Assembly: GCA_037176885.1 (NCBI GenBank)
Contig: JAWWNJ010000015.1
Coordinates: 2,418,001 to 2,482,000 of the forward strand
DNA: 64,000 bases
Source: Favolaschia claudopus
Taxonomy: Eukaryota; Basidiomycota; Agaricomycetes; Agaricales; Mycenaceae
Direction: 5' to 3'
Part shown: in pieces, positions 12,031 to 22,707 of the stretch
Layout: every line of letters starts with the position of its first letter
How positions within the stretch are numbered: the first letter of the stretch is position 1
Notes under the pieces: generated by a model
What the model was told of the DNA's origin: nothing
What the model saw: the letters and a program-made list of their open reading frames with translations, nothing else
Databases searched by the model: none
Translations under genes and position numbers: made by a program

Positions 12031-12556
12031 GAAGATCGAATCCGTTGGGCGAGTGACAGCTCCAGAGACTCGCGTCGACACGGGGGTTAGCCGAGCTATC
12101 CCGAGATATCCCGAATTCGCTTAGAGTTCGGGTAGACCTCCCGTCGGCCGAAACCACCAGGTCGTTTGTCGTCATCGGTTTGCTCTCAGACTCTCAGTTC
12201 GTCTTGTCGTGCCTCACCTTGCGCCTTGCTCTCCGCCTCACCCCTGGTCGCTGCGCCGTCATGTGTATTTCGGACCACCTAACTTCATGCTGCTCCGATT
12301 CGCCTCTCCTTTCACTTTTCTTTACATTTGAGCCCATCCTTGACGCGATGAGCGCGATCTATTCGTATTGACGTCGCGTTCAAGTATTAGTACTGCCAGT
12401 GTTTCAAGAATGTCCTGTTTCACGATTTCAATGCACAATGTCTACTACAATCATCAAAAATCTATGTTATCTTGTAAAACCCCAGAGGAATTGTCCGACC
12501 ACGTTCCTTGGCTCAAAGGTATAATTATAACTTGAAAAGAATTTTTGTCGGCAAAG
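12031..12556. repeat. Copy 2 of the ~520 bp tandem direct repeat
   Basis: Directly abuts copy 1. Differences from copy 1 include about 10 extra bases near 12187, 6 extra near 12397 and 8 fewer near 12476. A 63-codon open frame (12180-12371) is interrupted in copy 1, which argues that the unit is not coding. Together the two copies separate the Zn2Cys6 gene from the Yop1-like gene. Confidence 0.9.
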
Positions 12557-13147
12557 ACAGGGGACACAGCTCGCGATTTGGGATTGAGAACTCGATTTCT
12601 TCAAAGATTTCTTCCTTACAAGCCAGAAGCGTAAGTAACAGATGATTCATGAAAAGATCTAGGAACTTTGCAAGCGCGCTAGCAATCTGCTAGAGACTCA
12701 TACTGTCGATGTTGCCTAGCGGGAACAGTGGTCGACACTAATTAACGCGTCAGACGCGCCGCGCGACGCGCGTCCAGCCAAACCAGCTCATTTTACGTGC
12801 ATGGTATTGTTTACTAACACCGTTGATCTCCGCTAGCCGAGTACGCATCAACGTCGGAGACCGTCTACCCGCACGTCACCGGATGTCTACCCAGCTGTCA
12901 CTTTGGATGAAGGCTCTGTGGACACTCGGGTAGTCATTGATCCCAACGGATTCGACGGTCTCAGCAGAACAGACATCTAATCCAAATTTTTTGGTAGTCG
13001 TGGAATGACTGCAGAAGCGGCTATCGTGGCCGAATAAGCATCAGCGCCCAGACCATCCAATCTGTCTTTGTTTTACTTCCATCTTCCACTGCTGCTGCGC
13101 CTGCGTTAACTTACTTCGTCTCAAGCCACCCTTGACCAACTACCACC
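12557..13147. promoter_or_regulatory. Upstream region of the Yop1-like gene with GC-rich palindrome
   Basis: No gene seen. At 12745-12774 there is an ACGCGT hexamer followed by the inverted repeat GACGCGC / GCGCGTC (12753-12759 and 12768-12774, 8-bp spacer). ACGCGT is the core of MCB elements bound by MBF-type cell-cycle regulators in yeasts; a role here is only suggested. A pyrimidine-rich stretch lies just before the ATG at 13148. Confidence 0.4.
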
Positions 13148-13991
13148 ATGATACTCTCATTCCTCAGCCATGTACTCGCCGCCTGGTTCGCTTTCCTTTT
13201 ACCTGTCTTCGCCACCTATAAAGCGCTGTCACACCGTCCTGTTTCTGAGCCTGGTATATTTTCTTTATTCTAGCCAATAACGCCTCATTTTCATTCGTCT
13301 CAGAGCTCGAAAGACTGACTAAATACTGGTCCCTGCTCGGAATTATTGTCGCATTCGAGTACCTCGCCGAATTCCTGATCTCCTGGTTCGCATTTTGTCT
13401 TTCGTCTCAAGAGCTGACTTTAATTCGTCCACCCCGCTAGGATTCCATTCTACTGGGAGATAAAGACTCTGGCTCTCATCGTCTTGGCTTTACCTCAAAC
13501 CCAGGTATGTACACACGGTGTTCCTCATTGTGAAACGCACCTAATCCTGTACCAAGGCTTCGACATACGTTTATGACACGTATATGCTGCCTTACCTGCA
13601 GACCCACGAAGCCGACTTGGACGCAGACGTCGCCTCAATCAATGCCAAGACCTTTGCTTTCCTCCAAGCTCGCTTGGCCGCTCTCTGGCAGTTCATCTCG
13701 AACGCCATAAACAAGAATGCTGCTGCTGCACCACAAGCCACTGGTGCACCCGGCCAAGCTAACTCCGCAGCGGCGGGGCTCAACCTGGAGTCGGCGATGA
13801 GCATGCTTCGCACCTTCGGCCCCTCCGTCATGAACGCCTTCCAACTAGCCGCGCCTAACCAGCCCGCGCCCAGCCCCGTACCAAGCCCCGTTCCCAGTCC
13901 CGTTCCGAGCGCGTACGCCAGCTCAGTAAACACCCCCGCTGCAGACCATCGTGCTGCCCCCTCCTTCCCCGAGCCTCAGCTCGCTGCCTAG
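13148..13991 (+). CDS. TB2/DP1/HVA22 family protein (Yop1/REEP-like ER shaping)
   Basis: Four exons (13148-13253, 13304-13385, 13441-13504, 13557-13991) join to 228 codons plus stop. The N-terminal half carries the family's paired hydrophobic hairpins (FLSHVLAAWFAFLLPVFATY, WSLLGIIVAFEYLAEFLISW) and the conserved IPFYWEIKTLALIVLALPQT. Yop1/REEP proteins bend ER tubules and act in vesicle traffic. The C-terminal tail is long and Ala/Pro-rich with a PSPV-repeat (PSPVPSPVPSPVPS near 13870-13910), unlike the short tail of yeast Yop1. It converges on the Sec3 gene, 86 bp away. Confidence 0.9.
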
Positions 13992-14077
13992 ATCATTTGC
14001 CTTGTATCCAATTGACGGGATTATTGTTGTACAAATGGTACCAATACATACATCCTTCTAGTTTCTAAATTTACATA

Positions 14078-17000
14078 TTAGCCTCCGACTCGTTGACGAC
14101 GGAATGCCCCTTCTACATCTGCTGCGGTGTATTCGAGGCTGACACCACTGTCCGCATAACACTGCGAAATCCTCTTCGTCGTCTGGTCCGTCAACCTCAG
14201 CAACTCTTCCTCGCAAGCCTTCCACACCCCAACCATGACCGTCCCGGAGGCAATACCGCCGCTGTCTTCAGTGGTTGTCTTTTCAGAAGCTTCGGTGAAG
14301 TGCTTTTCCACCCGCTTGAACAGGGCATCAACGTGTTTCCGAATGTCCTTCGAGTTGTATTCCTTGACAACCTTTTTCAAGGCGGACTTGTTATAGTTGG
14401 AATTAGTCGACACCTCCGACGGAGCGGTGTTTTTCAATAGGCGATCTACGCCATCAAAATAATCCTAGCGGCCAAGTAAGTTTGGCGCGAACGAGATGAA
14501 GTAAATATCCCGTACCATGAGTTTTCCAAAGGGTCGCCGAAGCACAATTTTGACGTATGCACTCAAATTTTCATCGTATATGCCTTCGGCCCGCCGTAAA
14601 AACGCAGTAACCGAGCCAATCTCGATTTGAGATGTCTCGGCAACGAAGTGGTGCATATTTTCTATCAGTTATGGTGAGATCATAGATCGTTCCAAAGAGC
14701 AAAAGTCATACCAATGAGAATAACGTGAAAGTTTAATTGCCCCTTGTCCTCGCCCTCTCCGTCCAGCTTGGCCATTTGTTTGAGAGATTCAAACATTGAT
14801 TGAACAATCCGGTCATAAGCTGCATCCACGGTGGAGCGTATCTCAAGCGCATCCGCTCCAATGAGCTGGCTTTCAACGAGACCAATATAGACCGGGAAGT
14901 GTTTGACGAAATGGACGACACCCTTCCGTTTCTTGCTGGTCAACTTCGTCTGTTCGACGCCTTTGATTTGCTCATTCTGTCATTCATCAGCAACGTAGCC
15001 GACAGGTATTTGGAACTCTTACAATGTGGCGGTCGAAAAGACCTTTGAGCCGGGTATGCTGCTTCCCAAGCACACTGAGCAAAAAAGCGCTGCCTTTCTC
15101 GTCTGCATCCGCCATGAAGCGTTCTACGGACGCTAGAAGACCCACGATTTGCCTGAAAGGACATTAGTACAGCCCTGGAACTTCATACAAACATCATACA
15201 TGCTGTCTTTGGCCAACGCGTTGTCTGAGAACATCTTGAGCTCTTCTGGCAAGAAACCAAAGATAAGGTCCATGGCTCCGCGAACAAGCTTCATAGTGGA
15301 TTGACTAAGTCCAACGCTTCGCGACGCTTGCCTCCGAAAGTAATTATCGAGATTCATGTAGTCAGCAAATGTCAGTGCGGCGTCGTTGATTTGCAAGAAG
15401 TCAGCGATGAATTCGTCTTCCCGATAGATCAGGGGCGAGATCTGCTCCAGAATGAGCAAAAAGACCTGCGCAATCACGTCAGGATAAGGTGTATCGCGAG
15501 AGCGTTATTTGAACCTCAGAAGCCTTAAGATTTCCTTCTGAGCCTTTGTCTTTGTCCCTGTTGCGAGACTCTAACGGTGACCGTATCACAGTCCCCGCGC
15601 GACGCATTCCGGTGACTCCTTTACTATACGTTCCAACCGTGGGGGTAGGACCGAAACCTAACGAAGAAAAAATCTGAGTGAATATAGCAGCAATGATTCT
15701 ATGATTCCTACCTTGATCTTGGTCTTCCTCTGTTCCTTTGCGGACCAGACTAATATACGCGGACAAAAGGGCTTTGATCTGGCTGTTGTGGAGCTCGCTG
15801 GCAGCAGAAAAATATGCCTGAACCCTCACGTCAATTCTGTAGAGCCTAGAGTACACCAGACACACGTACCGCGCACAGCTTAGCATACCACTTCTCATCC
15901 ATTTCTTTCAGATATAACATCAATCCCGCATATCGACCAAGATACTGTTCGAGATCCTGATGTGGAATCATCTTCGGTCTCCCTCGACCCTCCTTTTTCA
16001 GTCCATCGGTGCTGCCAAGGAGCATTTGAGACTAGAACAGCGGTGAGGTTGAGCCTTGGGGAACGGTCCAATTCTGAACGCACCTGTGCGGTGAACATGA
16101 TGGACAGGAAGTCGAATATCCGCTTGCAGAATTGAGCATTGTAGGTCCGATACTCCTGTAACCGCTCCATAGTAGCAGCCATGTCTAAGGTAGAGTTAGC
16201 GGCGAATCAGGTCAGATAAATCAACGCGTTGCCTGTATCTTGACCGGCCTGCAAAGCTTTGTACAGTTCTGTTGCGGCCTCTTCAAGCCTTTGTATGCCG
16301 GAAGACTTCTCGAGCGATTCTTGCGTAAGAACTGCCAATGAGTCTTTGTCGACTTGCACTGTTTGCTGTTCATCTGGTGAGTGAGTGAGAAAGCTTAAGT
16401 CGAGGTAATAGACATGCCAGAAGATTTTCTAGCTCTCCGAGAAGCGCCCGTTGATTTTGAGTTTGCACTTGCAGACCTCTGTTTTGACCCTGAATGAATG
16501 AAATGTCGTCGCCAACAGCCTGAAATGGTATGAGTACAAGTTGATCGTGCAGATATTTTGCACGAAAATACAAATACCGACATTCAAGTGAATCTTATAC
16601 GATGACACAAGACTATCCATATTGTCCAATTCCAACATAGCGTCATCCATAAATTTCAGGACAACATCTATCAGGTCATCGGATTCAAGGAATGAGTGAA
16701 TATTAGCCTACGGGAAGACTGAGTCTGCTGATTGACGAATGAGAACATTAACGAACCTTGTCCAAAGCTAGCAGTTCATCCAATAGTCTGGCTTCAATGA
16801 GATCTGCCGCTCCCCTGGCGGATTTGCGTCCAATAACGTCATCAATAGCCCATTCGTATCCTTCTATCATCTCCTCCAGATTCGACATTGTTGCCTGAGC
16901 GGACTCATCCTCGCCATCAGCTTCATTGGGTACACTGGTGATTAATCGGTCCAGCACCGCTTGATTCCCGGGGTCAAAGAAGGATATACGAGCATTTGGG

Positions 17001-18024
17001 TCCGGCCGTGAAGCAGCATTTTCAGACGGTGCTCCCACTGTTCCATTGCGTCTTGATGTCCTGGGTACTGAAGGGGAGGGAGCTCGTGCTGAAGGTGAGG
17101 GTGAAGGGGCCCTGGAAGGTACGGCAGGTTCTTTCGGTGGCCGTTTCACTGGAGGACTATCTGGAGTACCATTACGGTCTTCGGATGGAGGAGGGCGGGG
17201 TATTGGGGCAGAAAGAGGTACTGAGGGTGGTGTTGAAGAAGCATTTGAAGGGCGACGACCGGTCGGTCGCAACCGTGATGGTGGTTGGGGGGAGGCAGGT
17301 GCTGGGCGCGGGGTAGTACGACCTGTGCCATAACTCCGGGTAGAGTTGGCAGGAGAAGCGGGTCGAGAAGGCAGCCCATTGCGTGAAGGGGCACGAGGTG
17401 GAGGTGAAGGCATGCGTTGCTCGTCAATTTCAGGGCGCGAAGGAGTTGCAGACCGCTGGACAGGTGCTCGTCTAGGACCGCCATTTTGCAAGGTTTCTCG
17501 TGGAGCAGCCGCTGAATAGTCTTCGACCCCTTCCAACTGTAAGGAGGCGTCCGGAACTACGGTGCGGAATAATCGTATTGTAGCTTCCAAAAACTGTGCT
17601 TGGTCTGAGGCATTTTCAGTCTGCCATTTATATGTTCTTGAGAGGGTTATATTGAAAGAAAGAGCCTATGTATGATAAGTCGAAGAACGAATGCAATAAG
17701 AGTAGGTCGCACATTGAGGACCTGCAAACCACGAAGCTCTTGTAGCCGCCATGTCTTGCCTACTGAGAACGATCCGTTGGTGTTGAGCTTTGATTTGTGG
17801 ATGAAACCATTCCCATTTGCAGCCTCTGGGACTGGTGAATACGGCGATTTCACCTAGTTCCGAAGAAACATACGAGATAGAAGGATGTACCGAGGCTTCC
17901 TACCTCCGCCTTCTGCACCAGCATCCTCCCAGATCTTTACATGAGATTTGTAGGTTTCTTCCAAGACACCAGAAGCATTTCGTCTTGAGAAAACTGAGGC
18001 AATGATTTTGTCCGCCACGCTCAT
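14078..18024 (-). CDS. SEC3: Exocyst complex component Sec3
   Basis: Multi-exon minus-strand gene. The start at 18024 has an in-frame stop just upstream. The N-terminus holds the Sec3 PIP2-binding PH domain (RKPRYILLS, HKSKLNTNGSFSVGKTWRLQ, ALSFNITLSRTYKW). A Pro/Ser/Arg-rich low-complexity linker of about 180 residues follows, then a helical body ending in the conserved C-terminal exocyst region (ALKKVVKEYNSKDIRKHVDA, FKRVEKHFTE). Sec3 marks sites of exocytosis by binding phosphoinositides and Rho GTPases, and tethers secretory vesicles at growing hyphal tips. Interior exon borders were not all resolved, but both ends are clear. Confidence 0.88.
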
Positions 18025-18471
18025 GTTCAATGCCAATGAAGACTAGGACGCGACACGAGCAGCAATAGGACGCTGTGTCGCGCGATGGCGGTTACCAGCA
18101 GGCGCGATCCCACGACTTTGATCTCAACTCATTAGCCGCGGCGTCACACTTCACTTGGCCTGCTTTCAATTGGACTTGCTTTGGACCCTTTGCTTGCTTT
18201 TGCTTCAATGCTTTCCACTGACAACTTGCTCTTGTACTTTCGCGGCGTTGCTTTGCTTCTTGCATACGGGATCAATTGATGGTTCCAATCTTTTGTCTTT
18301 TCCAAACGTCTTCAAGCGACAGAACAAGGCCGTTGTCTCAAACGGGAATAGATACAATAAACACCTTTGTTGACTTCTCAGCCTTTGCATATAAGTAATG
18401 CATACCAGAAGAACCTTGCCAAATTCCTTCCCCCCTGCGCCGGACGCCGCCTGTATTTCCTTCCCTTCACG
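18025..18471. promoter_or_regulatory. Divergent promoter between Sec3 and homeodomain genes
   Basis: No gene seen. TTTGCTTGCTTTTGCTTC-type pyrimidine-rich tracts lie around 18170-18215, as is common upstream of fungal start codons. A 168-codon open frame crossing this region starts only at a TTG, so the ATG at 18472 is taken as the start of the rightward gene. Confidence 0.4.
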
Positions 18472-19303
18472 ATGAAAACCTCTCTTGACCTGCTTGCTGA
18501 TGCCGCGACTTCTCCTCTCGCATCTTACGACTCTCACGACTACAATTCTTCTTCCTCCCCCACGCCATCCCCCGTCTTGCTCAGACGCTCCCCACACTTT
18601 AATTATCGTGACGCCTCACCTTCCGCATCCTCTTGCTCTCATCAGAGTTCGGAAAGTGGTTCGAACACCAATGGGGCTCATCAACTCAGACCGAGAAAAA
18701 AGGCACACAAATCTCCCAAACATCCCCGTGTGCAGCTAAAGCCGAGTCCTGAAATGAAAATGCGACGGAAGGAATTAATGGACCGCGCTTCTGGAATCGA
18801 CAGCTTGAGCAATTCGCCCGCGAATGATTGCCAGCTGCATGTTTTGCGCACTGTTTTCGACGAGGTATGATCCAGACCCTGCATCGTTCAGATTGAGCTA
18901 AATGCAGGACAGATCACAATGTATCCCACTGAGCCGTGGCTAGCACTGATGGCGGTCATTCTGCGTCGATCTCTTCGTCAAATTAAAAACTGGTTTTCCA
19001 ACGAAAGGTGTGCTTTAATCATCCGACTCCTCATTTTTGCTCATATCTACCAACAGGCAGAAGAACCGCTGGGGCGACGTCGTATCCACATTCACTGATG
19101 TCGGAGAGCGTCTCCGCCTGCGTCCAGCTGCCATCGAGTTGTGCGAGCTGTGGTCAGATTCTTTCTTTGAAGAGGTGTTGATGATCATAAATTTTCGCAC
19201 TATTCGACACCAGCGATGGGATCGATGCAAGATAATAGTAGACGAGAGCGGGTCGGACAGCTCCTTTGGGGAAGACGGCAGTGACGACCTGCACGAATTT
19301 TAA
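18472..19303 (+). CDS. Homeodomain protein
   Basis: Three exons (18472-18864, 18913-19007, 19057-19303) join to 244 codons plus stop. Residues about 115-185 form a homeodomain whose recognition helix is IKNWFSNERQKNR (the WFxNxRxK signature), preceded by LRTVFDEITMYPTEPW. The first intron ends at GACAG, giving FDEITMYP. The N-terminus is Ser/Pro-rich with basic patches (RPRKKAHKSPKHPR), a possible nuclear signal; the C-terminus is acidic (ESGSDSSFGEDGSDD). It is presumably a DNA-binding regulator. It is not part of a recognisable mating-type locus, as no partner homeodomain gene lies beside it. Confidence 0.85.
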
Positions 19304-19427
19304 CGAACACACGACATATCGAAAACCTTAACCCTAGTTCTAATGATAGTGTAGGATTTGTGTACGTAATTTCCGTGTAGCATAATGCCATCTGACTGTA
19401 CCACCGTTTTGCTTTCAAACTTCGCGA

Positions 19428-20940
19428 ATGCCAGTCGAGCTTCGTCCTGTCTTGGCTTGTATCGGCTTGGTGTGGTACGTCGGATTGTGGGCCATTGGAC
19501 TGCTGGGATGTGCGACGGCGTAAGTGACATTGAGCTTTCGCGGGCCTTTGCATTCATTTGTTCGCGTTCCAGACGGAAAAGATACAGGCTTCGTCCACGT
19601 TCACCTTTGGCAGTCGCCCCGCGTTCATCCGTTCCTGGTGTATCAATATTACGACCTCTCAAGGGCTTGGACACGAATCTTTATGAAAACTTGGAATCTA
19701 CGTTCACTCAAGAATATCCAAATTACGAACTGTTGCTGTCGGTCGCAGACGAGCGCGACCAAGCGCTCCCAATTGCCCGAGAGCTTATGACTAAATATCC
19801 CAATGTTGACTGCAAAATTATTATCGGTCGGTTGATATCTTTTGGCCTCCGGCGTCGTTGAGTCGACGTTGACCCACAAATTCTAGGCGAAGAAGTTGTG
19901 GGAGTAAACCCTAAAGTGAACAATCTTATGCGTTCCTATCGTCAAGCCGCGCACGACATTCTTTGGGTGATTGACTCGAATGTCACAGTTCATTCTGGTA
20001 CACTTGCCCGCTCTGTCGATGCCCTGGTCGGGCCACCGACCCCCACTCCTGGCAGACGACGCATCGCGCTGGTTCATCACGTCCCCTTTGCCGTCGTGAC
20101 GGAATCCAGGATTGGCTCGCGAATAGAGGAAGCATTCCTCAATACGAACCACGCCAAAATGTACATCGCCATCAACGCAACGGCCGTGGATTCCTGTGTG
20201 ATGGGCAAGTCTAATTTGTACCGACGTTCTGACCTAGAGCGCATTAATGGCTCGTTGAAGCCAATCTTACCACCAAACACGACGGCGACTCAGCCATGTG
20301 GTCTCCCCGCGTTTGGCCGGTTCCTGGCCGAAGACAATATGATTGCAGGCGCGTTATGGCACGAACTTGGCGACAGACACGACCTCTCCTGCGATGTGGC
20401 GAGGAATGTTGTTGGAAACATGTCTCTCTCGGATTATATCTACCGCCGCGTACGCTGGATCCGAGTGAGAAAGCACATGGTCCTAGCAGCTACTCTCGTG
20501 GAACCGTTTACGGAGTCTGTCGTCCTTTCGATGATAGGCGCCGCCAGTCTCTTTTATCTGTTTACTATACCTCCTTGGGCATCCGTTCTCGCGCACTTTG
20601 TGTTATGGATATTTGTAGATCTGGACGTTTACGCTTCTCTCGCTGGCCATCCACTACCTTCCGATGTACGCAGCGAATTCATGGCTGCCTGGGCTGCTAG
20701 GGAGTTGTTGGCATTGCCAATCTTCCTTTTCGCTATATTTGGGAGTGAGGTATCGTGGAGAGGACGCGCCTATACCGTTCTGCGTAATGGAGAGGTGAAA
20801 TCTTCACAATTTATATACCCAAATTAATCGATTGCATTACAATACTAGGTTGCTCGAAGCGAACCATCTCATTCCTGGTTTCGGCGCATCAGGCAGCCAA
20901 AAACCTACGAACCACTGGATACAGACCTCTGATGTTATGA
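19428..20940 (+). CDS. Ceramide glucosyltransferase (glucosylceramide synthase, GT21)
   Basis: Exons 19428-19519, 19573-19826, 19887-20794 and 20848-20940. The N-terminal helix (VLACIGLVWYVGLWAIGLLG) is followed by the GT-A core: VSILRPLKGLD, a DERD-type first acidic site, DSN, then AEDNM and RRVRW (the (Q/R)xxRW motif). C-terminal membrane helices follow. It transfers glucose from UDP-glucose to ceramide in the Golgi/ER, making the glucosylceramide typical of filamentous fungi. The last exon is uncertain. In frame it ends at 20940, but shifting by one base at the TTTT run (20878-20881) would give RRIRQPKTYEPLDTDL, which looks more like the family's tail. Without splicing the frame stops at 20826. 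Confidence 0.88.
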
Positions 20941-20993
20941 GCCCATAGAGTGTGGAGTGTAGCAAATAATCCAACGTGTATTCTCTACTGGTA

Positions 20994-22389
20994 CTACGAG
21001 TCGTCTATTGAACTGTAACTCTGCTGCTCCTCGTCTAAATCTAACGCAAATAGATCTATAGTGTTTTTGAAAGCCGTTTCCGTCAGCGTTTCCAGAGGCA
21101 TGTCTTGTAATTTAGACACGACCCAGGCCACGGATCCCACAGAGCAAGGTTCGTTCCTACCCTTTACCGCTTTACCCAACACAAAGTTTTCGGGTTTCGT
21201 GGACGGGGGGAAATACGAATCTTTGAGTGCAGGCGAAAGCGATGAAAGGTATTGCTTGGAAGTATGCCCGCCGGTCATAGAACACCAAGGTGCATCTGTC
21301 AACGTATACCAAGAGAAAAATGAGAGAGAGACAAGGGGCCAATTAGTCTACCTGTTTCAAACAATAATCTGTCGGGTCGTATGACTTTGGCAGTCCTGAT
21401 GTTTTCTTCGGTTTTGAGGGAGCAACCGTTGATACTGCACATTATATTCAGTGAATCGTATAGCATCGTACAATGAGGCATGCCCGATATAAAAACCCAT
21501 GGCCATCTAGAGTACATACGTTTATTGAAGTACAAATGCAAATGAATGGGCTCGCTTACAAGTTCCAGAGCCTCCTCAGGGGAGCCCGTAAAACTATGAA
21601 CGACCCCACCTTGGCCGCCGACTGCGCTGCCTCCATCACTCCCAAAACCTTCTTCGCGCAATATTGCGATAAAATCGCTATGGGCGGCTCTAGAATGAAG
21701 GAAGAGCGGTAGATGATATTTCTTCGCGAGTGATAATTGTGAACGAAAATATTTCTTTTGGACATCCTGAGGTGCAAAATGGAGGCGATCGTAATCTATA
21801 GCTTTATCAGGGCCAATCCATGGACATGAGCGCACAATATTACCTAGCCCGCATTCGCCGATGGCCACAGCTCGACCTTTACCATGTCGATGGCTTGCTA
21901 TCATTTCTTCCAATGCCAGCAAATAGGATTCTGAACCCCCCTTGTATTCGTCGAATTCCGTTACTCGTGTAGGATGGCATCCTACGGTGCAATAAAATCC
22001 TAACTGACATGAATGAACAAGATATGAGATGAATCGATTTTTTTACCCAATTGTTCAGCAAGCAATACAGCCTCGCGAGATTCTTCGAGACTGGTGCCCG
22101 TTATGATCAACGATCTGACTCCCGCATGACGAGCGCGCTCTAGCATTGAGGACATGTCGTCTGGAGGTCGATCGACCAAGGAGTCAGCGAACAGTATCGC
22201 GACGCGAACTGTGGTCATTTGCCTTCATGTTTTTGCTTGCCCCGGTATGTTCCTCGAAAAACTGGATCTGTTAAGTTGACTGGCATGCATTGGTGCGCTG
22301 TACACCCCCAAGCATCTCTTTCACAGACCGGCGATGTCAATGAATCTGTAGTGGGGCACTTTGTCCGGAATGGAGCTCGGCTTGTGCAT
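20994..22389 (-). CDS. TatD-family deoxyribonuclease (TATDN1-like)
   Basis: Minus-strand gene beginning with exons 22389-22329, 22279-22223 and 22160 downward. Together they give RFIDIAVNLTDPVFRGTYRG, the TATDN1-type N-terminus in which the bacterial HxH is replaced. Later motifs are GCHPTRVTEFDEY, AIGECGLG, LPLFLHSRAAHSDF, GVVHSFTGS, INGCSLKTEENIR and ETDAPWCSMTGGHTS, which include the expected metal ligands. These enzymes are metal-dependent 3'-5' exonucleases/endonucleases linked to DNA repair and apoptosis-like DNA degradation. The intron after 22223 has a GC donor (GAAG/GCAAAT), and no GT alternative keeps the frame. The ATG at 22218 that opens a longer frame lies within this intron and is not the start. 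Confidence 0.88.
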
Positions 22390-22707
22390 TGAATTTGCGG
22401 AAAATTTAAGGTTGGATCTTCCGTAGGGGCTCGCGTTGGTTCTGGAGAGTGTTGAAAATCCCAAGGAAGTGGATCGATAGCTATCTCTGAGCACGACTCG
22501 TTTATTTGCGGTAAGGTGCGATGTAAACCGCAAGACCATGTCTTCTTCTCGGTTCTGGTTTGGGCCGAATCCCGAGCCATCAAATCCGGGTCCAGCTTTG
22601 CTCACCAAATGCTTATTTAACCCCCACCTTAAAGTCCTACTGCTCCATTGTCCCTCACACCAACACCAGTCTTCAGCATCTTCAAGTCTTCTGGTTCAGT
22701 CCTTGTC
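22390..22707. promoter_or_regulatory. Divergent promoter between TatD and thiolase genes
   Basis: 318 bp between two start codons. A TTATTTAA stretch at about 22612-22619 could serve the thiolase (ATG 22708). No other element is recognised. Confidence 0.4.

Noticed and set aside
11511..12556. The tandem repeat as a pair of LTRs
   Set aside because: The copies abut with no internal region, no tRNA primer-binding site or polypurine tract was seen, and no target-site duplication was found.
18657..18668. GGTTCGAA as a tRNA B box
   Set aside because: It lies in the coding exon of the homeodomain gene and has no A box or cloverleaf around it.
22000..22218. ATG at 22218 as start of the TatD protein
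   Set aside because: It lies inside an intron; the true family N-terminus (VNLTDPVFRGTYRG) is encoded upstream.
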